A stretch of 47,612 bases of DNA. It comes from Planctomycetota bacterium. GTDB taxonomy: Bacteria > Planctomycetota > PLA2 > JAEUHO01. Positions 7,885 to 18,400 of this stretch are shown in pieces. Below the pieces are notes generated by a model. The model saw only the letters and a list, made by a program, of their open reading frames with translations. It was not told the origin of the DNA and searched no databases. The translations under genes were made by a program, and so were the position numbers. The first letter of the stretch is position 1; every line of letters begins with the position of its first letter. Where the stretch lies: positions 1 through 47,612 of the forward strand of contig JANQJW010000064.1 of assembly GCA_028281445.1 (NCBI GenBank). Direction: 5' to 3'.

Positions 7885-8931
7885 TTACCGGGTACGTGTA
7901 GTGAACGACCAGTCGACGACCAACTCGTCGCCGCCTGAGAGCCGCACCGTGTACTCGGTTTCGAGCGCGAACGCCCCTTGCGGTTGGATGACGACAACGC
8001 GTTGCCGGCCGATCTTGCGTAGCGTTGCCCGCCATCGCGCCGTTTGAAGCTCACCCGGCGGCGATTCCCAGACTACGAACGTGTTGAGATCGCCGAGGTC
8101 GATGGCGGGATCGAACACGTGGACCGTCACGGGCGCGGGCTGTACGCCCTTCTCCCCCTTTCGAGGCAGACGCTCCATGGGCGCACCGACCGACCGTGGC
8201 GGTGGATACGTCACGTAGGCCGGGTCTTTCGAGAAGACGCGCCGGTTGCCGCTCAGTCCGATCACGTACATGTGCAGGATCTCCGGTTCGCCTGCCGAGC
8301 CGAGCGTGATGCCCTTGTCCGCAGGATCGAACAGCGCCGCCCGGAACTGCACGTCGGCCAGCGCCTGCTTCACCGTCTGCGCTACGCCTCCTCCGAACAT
8401 GAAGTAGGTCTTCGGATCCCCTTCGCCCACTTGCGGCACCGCCTGCGCGCGTGCGAGAAGCACGTTCTTCGCCGATCGCTTCGCGTCGTAGCGCATGGGC
8501 TTCAGACCGTTGGCGTAGCGGGCGCGGCTGAGCATTCGGGTAGCCCACACGGCGCCGGGCAGCCCGTCCACGATGGCTCCGTCGACCCGGTCGATGTCAC
8601 GCGTTGCGCGCTGCAGGATCCACACCCGGTCGTGAATCGGCTGCCACGGCACGAAGCGGTGAAAGCCCCAAGGCTCGTCGTCGCGGAAGTGACGAACCAC
8701 GTCGCGACGCAGTGCGTCGAGGCTCGGGTGGGGCACGCCGGACACGAACGACGCCGTCTCGGCGAGCGCTTGCGCTGCGGTCACGTCGCTGAGGCGGCGG
8801 GCGTCGTCGGCGAGTTTCGTGAGGAGGACGCCGATCTCATCGCGGGCCTTCTTCGCCTGCGCCGCTCGGTCCTCGGCGCTTGCGGGCAGTGCCGCAAGCA
8901 ACACGGTGAGCGCGAGAACGACACGACGCAT
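7885..8931 (-). CDS. secreted protein of unknown function
   Basis: 348 residues. The signal peptide is residues 1-19 (VVLALTVLLAALPASA). The first mature third is charged and helical (AAQAKKARDEIGVLLTKLADDARRL); the middle has LHMYVIGLSGNRRVFSKDP; the last 80 residues (VTVHVFDP ... LETEYTVRLSG ... VDWSFTT) look like a C-terminal beta-sandwich of the type found after CAP-like secreted domains in large-genome bacteria, but no CAP motif is visible. The ATG is chosen 60 bases inside the longest frame because it begins the signal peptide and lies 7 bases behind a TAGGAT box. It is divergent from the large surface-protein genes. I do not recognise the family. Confidence 0.7.
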   Translation of the reverse strand: MRRVVLALTVLLAALPASAEDRAAQAKKARDEIGVLLTKLADDARRLSDVTAAQALAETASFVSGVPHPSLDALRRDVVRHFRDDEPWGFHRFVPWQPIHDRVWILQRATRDIDRVDGAIVDGLPGAVWATRMLSRARYANGLKPMRYDAKRSAKNVLLARAQAVPQVGEGDPKTYFMFGGGVAQTVKQALADVQFRAALFDPADKGITLGSAGEPEILHMYVIGLSGNRRVFSKDPAYVTYPPPRSVGAPMERLPRKGEKGVQPAPVTVHVFDPAIDLGDLNTFVVWESPPGELQTARWRATLRKIGRQRVVVIQPQGAFALETEYTVRLSGGDELVVDWSFTTRTR

Positions 8932-8938
8932 GGGAAGG

Positions 8939-8944
8939 ATCCTA
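8939..8944 (-). promoter_or_regulatory. -10 box TAGGAT, leaderless spacing
   Basis: On the minus strand TAGGAT ends seven bases before the ATG at 8931. No Shine-Dalgarno sequence fits in that gap, so the mRNA is probably leaderless. Confidence 0.45.
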
Positions 8945-8982
8945 CTTACACAGCTTTTACCGGAACCGGCTTCCTGCGGATC

Positions 8983-8988
8983 TAGTCT
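8983..8988 (+). promoter_or_regulatory. possible -10 box TAGTCT for the large surface-protein genes
   Basis: TAGTCT lies 36 bases before the ATG at 9025, which also has a GGGAG ribosome site at 9014-9018. It is the best -10 candidate in the 93-base divergent gap; a CCGG-AA-CCGG repeat at 8960-8969 lies about where a -35 or operator would be. Confidence 0.3.
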
Positions 8989-9024
8989 CACGAATTGGAG
9001 GCTTTCCGCCCCAGGGAGTCATCG

Positions 9025-12000
9025 ATGACCGTGTCTCGCACACTGCGTGCCGCGGGAGCAGCCTGTCTTCTGCTCGCCGCCGTTCTGTCCCTCTCTCTCC
9101 CGCCCGCACTCGCCGACGACGACGAACCCGCGCCGGATCCGAAGCCGGCACCGTCACCGGATGACCCCAAGGCGCCCGAGAAGCCGGACGTAAACAAGGT
9201 CTACGTCCCGTTCCGGGATCTCGAGAAGATCTTCGAGAAGGAAGGCGAGGGCGTCTTCCTTCCCTACAAGGAGTTCCGCCGCCTGTGGGAACTCGCCCAC
9301 AAGCTGCCGCCCGACACCAGCAAGCCGCCCGTGTCCGCCGCGGTTCGCTCCGCTGCGTACAGCGGCACCGTCGAAGACGACATCATCCGCTTCGAGGCCA
9401 AGGTCGAGGTCGAGGTGCTGGACGACGGTTGGCAGCGCGTGCCGTTGAACTACGCGGGCATCGGCGTCGAGAAGGCAACCATCGACGGCAAGCCGGCGCT
9501 GCTCGTGCCCACCAAGGCCGGCTACGACCTGTTGCTCGAGAACGCGGGTCGCCGGACGCTCGATCTCGTCCTGCGCGCCGCAGCACCCGCCAAGGGCGAC
9601 ACACGCACTGCAGAGTTCTCCCTGCCGCCTGTGCCGCTTGCGCGACTGTCTCTCTGGGTGCCCGGCAAGGACACCGAGGTCACGATCGCGCCGCGCCTCG
9701 CCTCGACGACCAAGTCCGCCGGCGCTTCGACCGAGCTCATGGCCTTCCTCGGTCCCGTCAGCAAGGTCAAGCTCACGTGGCGGCGCAAGCCCGAGGACAC
9801 GCCGACCGTCGACGCGCTTGTCTTCGCCGAAGAGAGCCTCGACGTGCGCGTCGATCGCGGCGTCGTGCGCTCGACGCTGCGCGCGGATCTCTCGGTCCGG
9901 CGTGCACCGCTCTCGCGTCTCACTGTCAGCGTGCCGAGCGAAGCAGTGGTCCTCTACGTCCAGGGGGAGGGCATTCGCACCTGGACCCGCAGCGATGGCG
10001 GCGACAAGATCAACATCGAGTTCCGCGCGCCCGTGCGCGAGAAGTACGCGCTCCGCGTCGGACTCGAGCGCGCGCTGCCGCCGCCGCCCGTGGGTGCGGT
10101 GTTGCCGATGGCGTTCATCGACGGCCTGGAACGCGAGCGCGGCTTCCTGCGTGTGCAGGCTGCCGACGGCGTGAAGATCGAGCCGAGCGTCACGCCCGGC
10201 CTCGTGCAGATCGACCTGCGCGACCTTCCCAAGGACCTCCAGGGGGCGGCGCCTGGGCGCGCGTTCGCCTTCCGCTTCCCCGCGCGGCCCGGCGAGACCG
10301 TCTTCGACGTGCAGGCCCTCGAGCCGCGCGTGTCCGCCTCCCTCGGCAACCGCGTGGGCATCCGCCCGGAGTCGCTCGACCTGCGCTGCATCGCCCACGT
10401 CACGGTCGAGCGAGCCGGCATCTTCCATCTCGCATTCTCCGTGCCCGAGGCGCTCGAGGTTTCCGACGTCACGCTCAAGGGCGCGGAGCTCGACGACTGG
10501 ACGATCCGCGAAGACGACGGCAAGCGCACGCTCAAGATCGCGTTGCGCGACCGTCTGCTTGGAAAGGCCGACGTCACCATCTTCGGTCGCACGCGCATCG
10601 AGGTGTCCGAGAAGGAAGGCGCGCCCGCGTTCGAGCAGGACCTGCCGCTCGTGTTGCTCCAGGACGCCGCACACATCCGCGGCTTCGTCGCCGTGCACAT
10701 CGATCCGGCGCTCGACCACAAGGAGAAGAGCCGCAGGGGATTGACCACCCTGGACGTCGGTGCCGTCGCCGCATGCCACCCGCCGGCGCTCGCGGGCGAC
10801 GCGGCCCGCCTGCCGCTGATCTACCGCTTCGAGCATCGCGAGGGCGACATCGCGCTCGCGATGGACCTCAAGCGCAAGGCGCCCACGATCACGTGCGCCG
10901 TGGAGAGTTGGGCGCGGCTCGAACCTGGCAAGACGCGCATGGGGGCGACGCTGCGGTTCCATGTCGCTTTCCGCGGCGTGCGCACGTTCCGCTTCCGTGC
11001 GCCGCTCGCGCTCGCCAAGCGGCTGCATCTCGCCGATCCCGGTCTAGAGCTGATCGGGCCGGCCGAGGAGATGAAGCCTGCGGACGCCGGCGACGATTGG
11101 CAGCCGGTCAACGGCGTGTGGACCGTGAAGCTTCCGGCGCCCCGGACCGGGCCCGTGCCCATCGGGCTCCTCATCGACGATCAACCCGAGGAAGAGCTCG
11201 CCAGCGGCGGCGTGCGCACGACGGCGCTGCCCGCCTACGTGCCGCTCGAGGCAGGCGGAGCGCCCCTGCCCAACGTCGTGCATCACGTCGCCGTGCGGCG
11301 CGATGCGCTGCTCGAGGTCGAGTTCCGCGACCTCGTGCTCGGCGAGGAGATCGACGCGCGCGAGCTGCCGACGCCGCTGCGCGATCCCGACAACTTCCTG
11401 GCGTTCCGCTCCTACGCACCGGGCCACGGTCTCGGTGTCGAGGTGACGAAGCATGACTACGAGCCGGTGGCCGACGTCGTCGTTTCGCACATGCACATCG
11501 ATACGGTCGTACCCGTCGAGGGACGGGCTACGTCCGAAGCCTTCCTCGTCGTTCGCAGCAACACGCGCCAGTACCTCGAGCTCGAGCTTCCGCCCGGCAC
11601 CAAGATCCGGGCCGTGCGGGTGGGGGAGAAGACCGAGTCGCCGCGCGTCGGCAAGGACGGCACCGTGCTCGTTCCGCTTCTCGCGCTGCGCGGCAAGGAC
11701 CAGGCGTTCACCGTCGCGCTGTACTACGACCACGACGTCGAGCGCAGCGGTACGGCGTTCGAGGACGTGCGGCTCGTCTCGCCCGTTCCGATCGACGTGA
11801 AGTCCGACATCCTCACCTGGCGTGTGTGGATGCCCGATGGACCCGTGTACACATCGTTCGGCGGTTCCGTGCTGCCCGTCGATCCCTACAAGTCCTGGGC
11901 GGCACGCGCGCTGGAGCGGGTGTCGAAGATCCTCGCCGTGCAGGAGGGCGCTACGCGCCTCGACGTCCGGCGCTTGATGAACAGCTACAAGAGCCCCTTC

Positions 12001-12411
12001 ACCGACCGCCAGCACGAGGGCAAGCGGATCAACTTCCAGGGCCGCGTCGGTACTGGCGACGTCGTCATCAGCAGCGCGGCGCCGGGCTTCTTCGCCTTCT
12101 GGAAGCTGCTCTGGGGCGTTGCGGCGTTCGTCGGCGCGATGTTCCTGATGCGCATCGCGACCGGCATCGGCGCGGGCAAGCGCTTCGCATTCGGTGTGCT
12201 CCTGCTCCTCCTGATTGCGCTGCTCATTCCCGCCGGCTTCGGCGCCGCCCACACGTACACGTTCATGCTGCTCGGCGTGCTGCTTGCCGGCTTCCTGGCC
12301 TTCCTGGGCTGGGCCGCGGGCGCGTGGCGTGCCGCGCGCGAGCGTGCAGCAGAAGCACTGCCCGAGCCGCCGGAGCCTATGGAACCCGCGCCCGAGGGAG
12401 GTGCGGCGTGA
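9025..12411 (+). CDS. large secreted beta-rich protein with C-terminal membrane helices (module A)
   Basis: 1128 residues. Signal peptide 1-30 (cleavage after ALA), then an acidic proline-rich linker and a recurring entry motif VFLPYKEFRRLWELA (77-91). A long series of beta domains follows, including RQYLELELPPG at 848-858, and about three hydrophobic helices near 1022-1102, ending in a charged proline-rich tail. This layout puts a roughly 970-residue domain outside the cytoplasmic membrane, anchored at its C-terminus. The two halves of the next gene repeat the layout and these motifs. The start ATG is preceded by GGGAG. Its stop overlaps the next start (GTGA), so the two are co-translated. 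The architecture resembles giant membrane-anchored proteins of Planctomycetota; the function is unknown, and a cell-envelope structural or adhesive role is inference. Confidence 0.75.
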   Translation: MTVSRTLRAAGAACLLLAAVLSLSLPPALADDDEPAPDPKPAPSPDDPKAPEKPDVNKVYVPFRDLEKIFEKEGEGVFLPYKEFRRLWELAHKLPPDTSKPPVSAAVRSAAYSGTVEDDIIRFEAKVEVEVLDDGWQRVPLNYAGIGVEKATIDGKPALLVPTKAGYDLLLENAGRRTLDLVLRAAAPAKGDTRTAEFSLPPVPLARLSLWVPGKDTEVTIAPRLASTTKSAGASTELMAFLGPVSKVKLTWRRKPEDTPTVDALVFAEESLDVRVDRGVVRSTLRADLSVRRAPLSRLTVSVPSEAVVLYVQGEGIRTWTRSDGGDKINIEFRAPVREKYALRVGLERALPPPPVGAVLPMAFIDGLERERGFLRVQAADGVKIEPSVTPGLVQIDLRDLPKDLQGAAPGRAFAFRFPARPGETVFDVQALEPRVSASLGNRVGIRPESLDLRCIAHVTVERAGIFHLAFSVPEALEVSDVTLKGAELDDWTIREDDGKRTLKIALRDRLLGKADVTIFGRTRIEVSEKEGAPAFEQDLPLVLLQDAAHIRGFVAVHIDPALDHKEKSRRGLTTLDVGAVAACHPPALAGDAARLPLIYRFEHREGDIALAMDLKRKAPTITCAVESWARLEPGKTRMGATLRFHVAFRGVRTFRFRAPLALAKRLHLADPGLELIGPAEEMKPADAGDDWQPVNGVWTVKLPAPRTGPVPIGLLIDDQPEEELASGGVRTTALPAYVPLEAGGAPLPNVVHHVAVRRDALLEVEFRDLVLGEEIDARELPTPLRDPDNFLAFRSYAPGHGLGVEVTKHDYEPVADVVVSHMHIDTVVPVEGRATSEAFLVVRSNTRQYLELELPPGTKIRAVRVGEKTESPRVGKDGTVLVPLLALRGKDQAFTVALYYDHDVERSGTAFEDVRLVSPVPIDVKSDILTWRVWMPDGPVYTSFGGSVLPVDPYKSWAARALERVSKILAVQEGATRLDVRRLMNSYKSPFTDRQHEGKRINFQGRVGTGDVVISSAAPGFFAFWKLLWGVAAFVGAMFLMRIATGIGAGKRFAFGVLLLLLIALLIPAGFGAAHTYTFMLLGVLLAGFLAFLGWAAGAWRAARERAAEALPEPPEPMEPAPEGGAA

Positions 12412-15400
12412 TCCGGCGCATCGCGCTCGTCCTGTGTGCGTCGCTCGCGCTCGCGGGCACGTCCTTCGCCAAGGGCGGGAAGACGAAGGCGCCCCCGCCC
12501 CCGCCGCCGGTGCAGGACCGCGGGCCCAACGAGCTCGTACACGTACCCACCGCCGAGATGGACGTGCTGCTGCGTGCCGACAGCAAGGGCATCGTGCTGC
12601 GCTACGAGGAATACGAGCGGTTGCTCGCCGCGGCGCGCGCCCGCGCGCTCGCCCTGAAAGCGCAGCCGCCCGTCGACGGAACGCTCGTGGCCGCGTCGGG
12701 CACGCTCGATCTCACGGCCGAACGGGCCGGTCGCCTGCGCATGACCTACAACGTCGAGGTCCTTGCCGAAGGTCCGCGCTCCGTCGACTTTCCCCTGCGC
12801 CGCATCGCGCTCGAGAGCATCCTGATCCAGGACACCGAAGGCGCCGCCGACGGGCGTTACGAAGAGTGGAAGCGCGGGCCCCGGCTGCGCTTCGAGAGCC
12901 CCGGGCGCCGGATCGTGACGGTCGAGGGCTCGGCCGCGTTCGCGCGCAAGATGGAGCAGCGCTACCTGGACCTCGTGCTGCCGCCGGCTTCGGCGATGGC
13001 CGTGACGCTCAAGTTCCCTGCAGGCGTCGAAGGCGTGGTCATCGGCGAAGGCGCTCCCGTGGAGGTCCGGGCCTCCGCCGATGGGCCCGCGGAAACGACG
13101 GTCCGGCCCGGACGCCAGGGGCGCCTGCGGATCGCCTTTGCGCCCGCGGCGAAGGGTGCAGACGACGGTCCGCCCATCATCGACACGCGCACGAACTCGC
13201 TGCACACCATCGGCGACGGACTCGTGGCCAGCCGCATCATCGTCAATGCCGACGTGTTCCGCTCGCCGGTGTCCGACCTGACGCTCGACGTGCCCGCCGA
13301 TCTTGCCGTGCGCTCGCTCGAGGGCAAGGGCGTGACCGGATTCCAGCGGCTACAGAGCGGCGCCATCCGTGTACAGCTCGAGAAGGCCTTTCGCGGCACC
13401 GTCACGATGGTGCTTGACGCCGAGCGGCCGTACCGGCCGGCGGCCGCGGTCGCCATGCCCCACATCACCGTGCAGGGCGCCGTGCGCCACCGCGCCGAGA
13501 TGAGCATGCGCTTTGGCCGCGATGTCCGCGTCCGCGGCATCACGCCGACGGCCGGTCGCCGGCTGCCGGCGTCCCGCGCGAAGGGGCAGCAGGATCTGCT
13601 GCGCTATGCCCTCCATCGCCAGGACGCGACGCTTGCTGTCGATCTCGAAGCCGGCGAGGTCCGCACCGACGCCGTCAGCAGCTACTACCTGAACCTCGCC
13701 GAGGCGGGGAAGACGCTCATCGTCACGACGACCTACCGCGTGCTCGAGGGCACCGTCTTCGCGCTCGCGCCGAAGATGCCGGCGGCATACGAGCTGCGCA
13801 CCGTCACGGTCAATGGGAAGCCGAACGGGTTTACGCGCGACCTGCGCCCCGACGGCACGCTCGAGATCGCGCTCGCCCGCGGCATTCCCGAGGGCGGCGA
13901 GATCTCGCTTGCGGCGACGCTCGAACAGTCCCAGGCCGACTGGGTGCCGGACGGGGCACCGGTCGCCGTTCCGTTCGCCGTGCCGTCTGCCGGCGCGACG
14001 CGGGAAGAGGGGCTCGTGGGCATTGGTGCCGATGCGGCGTTTCGCGTGCTGCAGAGCGACGGCATCAGTGATCTTGTACCCGTTGGCGCCGCCGAGCTGA
14101 TGGCGCGCGGCATCTCGGCAACCGGTCTTGTCTACGGCTACCGCCTCGACGGCACCAAGCCGGCCGTGACGCTCGAGGTCACGCGCCACGAGCCGCTCAT
14201 CGAGGCCCGCATCATCACGACGCTGCTGCCCTCGCCGCGGCGTCTCAATGTGCTCTCCGTCATCGGGCACCACATCCGCCGTGCCGGCGTGCGCACTCTC
14301 CTCGTCGATGTGCCCGCGTGGGCCATCGAGGACCAGGTGCGGTTCGATTCGCCGTTCGTGCGCGGGGCCTCGATGCTCAAGGGCGATGCGAGGCCCGAGG
14401 ACGTACCGGCCGGGTACGAGCGTTGGGCCGTCGATCTCAACCAACGCGTGATCGGTCGCCACGCGACCGTCGTGCGCTACGGCGAGGACCAGTCCGAAGA
14501 GAACTGGAAGATCGCGAACGACCGTGTGCTCGGAACCCGGGTCCCGCTCGAGCGCAGCGAGCGCTTCCTCGTCGTGCAGCGGGCCGAGGGACTCGAGGTG
14601 CGGACCCAGGTCGCCGCAGAGCGCGGCATCCAGCCCGTCGAGCTGACGGATCTGCCCCCCGAGGCGGCCGTGGAGCCGCAGCAAGTGCTCGAGATCCTGC
14701 GCCTCGCCAACGGCGCGGACGGCCTCGGGCTCTCCGTGCGCAAGCACGGCGGCGCCGCGGTGCTCGATGCCGTGGCAACGCGCGTTGCGCTCGACACGGC
14801 CGTCGCACGCGAAGGGATCCTTCGCACGCGCGCCGTGGTCCGGCTCTTCAACGTGGACCGCCAGTTCCTGGAGATGGCGCTGCCGAGAGGCAGCGATCTG
14901 ATCGGTGCCGTCGTCGGGCGCGAGGTCGTTTCGCGCGGGAAGCGCATCGTCGTGGACCGCGAGCCGGTCAAGGCGCTGTCGAGTCCCGAGGGCGTACTGC
15001 TCATCCCCATCCCCACCGCGCGACGCCGCAGCGAGCTCGTCGTGGCCTGGCTCACCTACGAGACGCACCTCGACGAGGAGGTCGGCGGCTCGGTGCACGT
15101 CCACGCCCCGGTCTTCCCGAATCTCGAAGTGCTGCGCACGGTGCAGCGCGTGGCGTTCGACCCGGACTTCGAGATCGAGGACGTCGGCGGCGACTACGGC
15201 AAGGTCTCTGCGCACGAGCCGCGCGGCCGCACGCCGTTCCTCTTCGACATCCTCGGTGGTTTGCAGCCCGGCGTGGACAGCGCAACGCCGTGGGATCCGC
15301 GCATGACAACGGCCGATATCCACACACCGAGGGCCGATCATCGGTCCAAGAACGATCCAGCCGAGTTTGCCAAGCGCGTGTTCGAGGGGCCGGCGAGCAA

Positions 15401-18400
15401 TGCCGCCTCCTACGAAGCGGAGACGGGCGCGGACGCCGATCTGGCCGCTTCGATCGTCGACGCGCCCTTTGCCAAGGACGAAGCCCAGCAGACGCTGCGT
15501 GACAGCTACGATCGCTCACGCTTGCCGCACACGGCGCGCGAACGAAGTCTCGATCAGCTCGATCAGTCGCTGCGCCGCACGCGCCAGTTGAACGAAGCCC
15601 TGAAGCGCGAGCAGAGCCGTCTCCTCCGCAAGGCAGACGACAAGCCCGGGCGGGCGCGCGTGCCGGAGAAGAGCCCGCGGATGCCGTCCGGCGGCGTACC
15701 GCCCAACTTGCGCGAGCCGTCGGATCCCACGCCGACGCCGCCGGTGCCCGCCGGCGCAACGACGCCCGCACCCGCGCTCCAGCCCGCTCCGGACGAACCG
15801 CCGGCCGGCGAGATGCCCGCGCTTCCCGGGGCGGCCGATGAAGGCGGCGGTGCCGGTCCGCCCGGGGACCACGAGCATCACGAGGGCGACATGCCGTCCG
15901 TGCAGCGCGGCAGCGGTGCGCGCGGCCGCGCGCGGCGCAAGGGACTCCTGTCGCTCGACGTCCCGGTCGTGCTGGGACCCAACGTGGTCGTCGCCCAGCG
16001 TCTCGGCGGCGGTGGTGCGCTGGAGATCCGCCTCGCCACCGAGGAACGCAACGACGACCACTTCGGTCTCATATGCCTTGCCTTCGTCGGCATCGCGCTG
16101 CTCGCCGGCGCGGGCAGCTGGGTGCGCAAGCTGGCGGTCATCGGCGGCGGCGCTGCGCTCGCGGGCTTGGTGGCCGCGCTGTTCGGCGCGATGGGGGCCA
16201 CGTTCGTCGTTGCGCTCGTCGATGCTCTCACCATCGCTGTCTTCTTGTGGCTCGTGGCGGCCGTGGTGATGGGCGTGATCCGCTGGACCGCGCGCATCGG
16301 CGCACGCCGGCCTGCGCCCACGACGAGTGCGGCCGCCCTCGTGATCGCGCTCCTGCTCGGCAGCGCGCCGGACGCACGGGCCGATGAGCCGCGCCCGCCC
16401 GTTCCCGACGTCACGCCCCCCAAGAAGGTGTTCGTCCCATACGACCCGGCCGATCCGACATCGGTCAAGCCAAGCGACCGCGTGTTCCTGCCGCTGGAGA
16501 CCTATCTGAAGCTCTACAAGGCGGCGAACCCGGAGTCCGATCCCGAGCTCGTGAAGCTCGGACGCATGGTGACGCTGGTGCGCGCTCGCTACACGCTGGA
16601 CGTGAGCCGCGACGAGAGCGCGATGGCGACCGGCGTTGCCGAATACCGCTTCGCCAAGCGCGGCACCGGGCAGGTCCTGGTCGCGTGGCCGCTTGGCGGG
16701 CTGGCCGTCCACGAGGCCTCGCTCGACGGCAAACCCGTTCGTCTGCTACTCGACAAGGGCGTGTATCGCATCGCGGTCGCCGAGGAAGGCGACCACACGC
16801 TCGAGCTCAAGTTCCGCGTACCGCTCGTCGACCGTCCCCAGGGGCGCTACCTGGCGTTCCTCGTCGAGCCCTTTGCCGGTGCCGAGCTCACGGTCAAGGC
16901 ACCGGGCTTTGACGGCGACGTGCGGGTATCCGGCGCCGGCCGCGTCGAGCGTGGCACGGCCGACGACTTCCGCGCGTGGCTCGGACATGCGCGCCGCGTG
17001 TCCGTCGCGCTGCTCGAGCGCTCCCCCGACGAGCTGCCGACGACCGTGCGCACGCGCGTCGAGTCCCGCGCGCTGCACAGCTTGCGCGACGCGGGCACCG
17101 AGTCGCAGGTCGACGCCACTGTGTACGTACTCCAGGGGCGCGCGCCGTTCGTCGACATCGCTTTGCCGGACGGCGTCACCGTGCTCGAAGCGGGCGGCCC
17201 CAAGGTCGTGCGCTGGGTGACGCTCGCGTCGCCAACGCCGCGCGTGCGGATGGTCTTCGCAAACCCCGCGAGCGGCGCGGTCAAGATCGCGCTGCGGACG
17301 TTCCGCGCATCGACGCAGCCTGCGCGGACCGAGACGCTGCCCGCCCTCGCCGTGCTCGACACGACCGGCGAGAGCGGTCGCGTTGCGGTCAACGTCGATC
17401 CGTCCATGCGCGTCGATGTGCTCGACAGCAGCAACCTCTTCCGGCTCGGCCTGCCCCGCTACAAGGGGGTACGCGGGCGTGACAACAAGGGACGCGTCGT
17501 CGGCGGCTGGCGGTTCGCGACCCGTCCGACGCAGCTCGACGTTCGCACGCGGCGCATCCAGCCGCGGGTGGATCTCGACAGCGTCGTCAGCGTCGTCTTC
17601 GGTGACGACCGCGTGCGCACGACGTTCGACGGCCGCGTCCACGTCGAAGCGCGCGCGCCGGTCGGCACGCTCATCTTCGATCTCCCCGGACTCGACGAGG
17701 TGCGTCGTGTCGAGAGCCCCGGCATGGATACGTGGTGGCTGGAAGGTGATGGTGAGAGCCGCCGCCTGCACGTGCGCTACGGCGACATGCGAACAGGTGC
17801 CCTGCGGGTGCGGGTCCGCCTGACTCGGCGCCTCGGCGGCTTGCGCGACGGCATCTCCGTGCCGCGCTGGCAGCTCCGTCAGGCACGACGCGATCGCGGC
17901 CGGCTCTTCGTGTTCACCTTGCCCGACGTCGATCAGAAGCTCGGCAGCGTCGCCGGCTTGCGCAGCCTGCCGCTTGCAGGATTGCGCATCCCCAACCCCG
18001 GCATCGAAGGCGCGCGACCGGTCAACGCCTACGCGTGGGACCGGCCGATCGCCGAATCCCTGCCCGCCGGCTTGCGCAAGCCCGAGCTGGAGACCGAAGC
18101 CGTGGTCGTGAGCCTCGTGGCCCCGGGCGACGAGGAACACCGGGTCGACCACCTCATCCTCTTCGAGGTGCGCCGCGGCTCGACGGACCGGGTGCGGTTC
18201 TTCGTTCCGGACGGCGATGCCGGGGAAGGCCGCAGTGACGTCGTGACGACGCGCGACCTGCGCGAGATGCGCAAGGAACGCGTGACGCGGACGGATGCCG
18301 ACGGCCTGGACGTCAGCGGCACGCTCTACGACCTTCTGCTGCAGTCGCCGCAGGACGGCGTCATCGAGGTGACCGTCAGCCAGGCCTGGCGCGCGCGAGA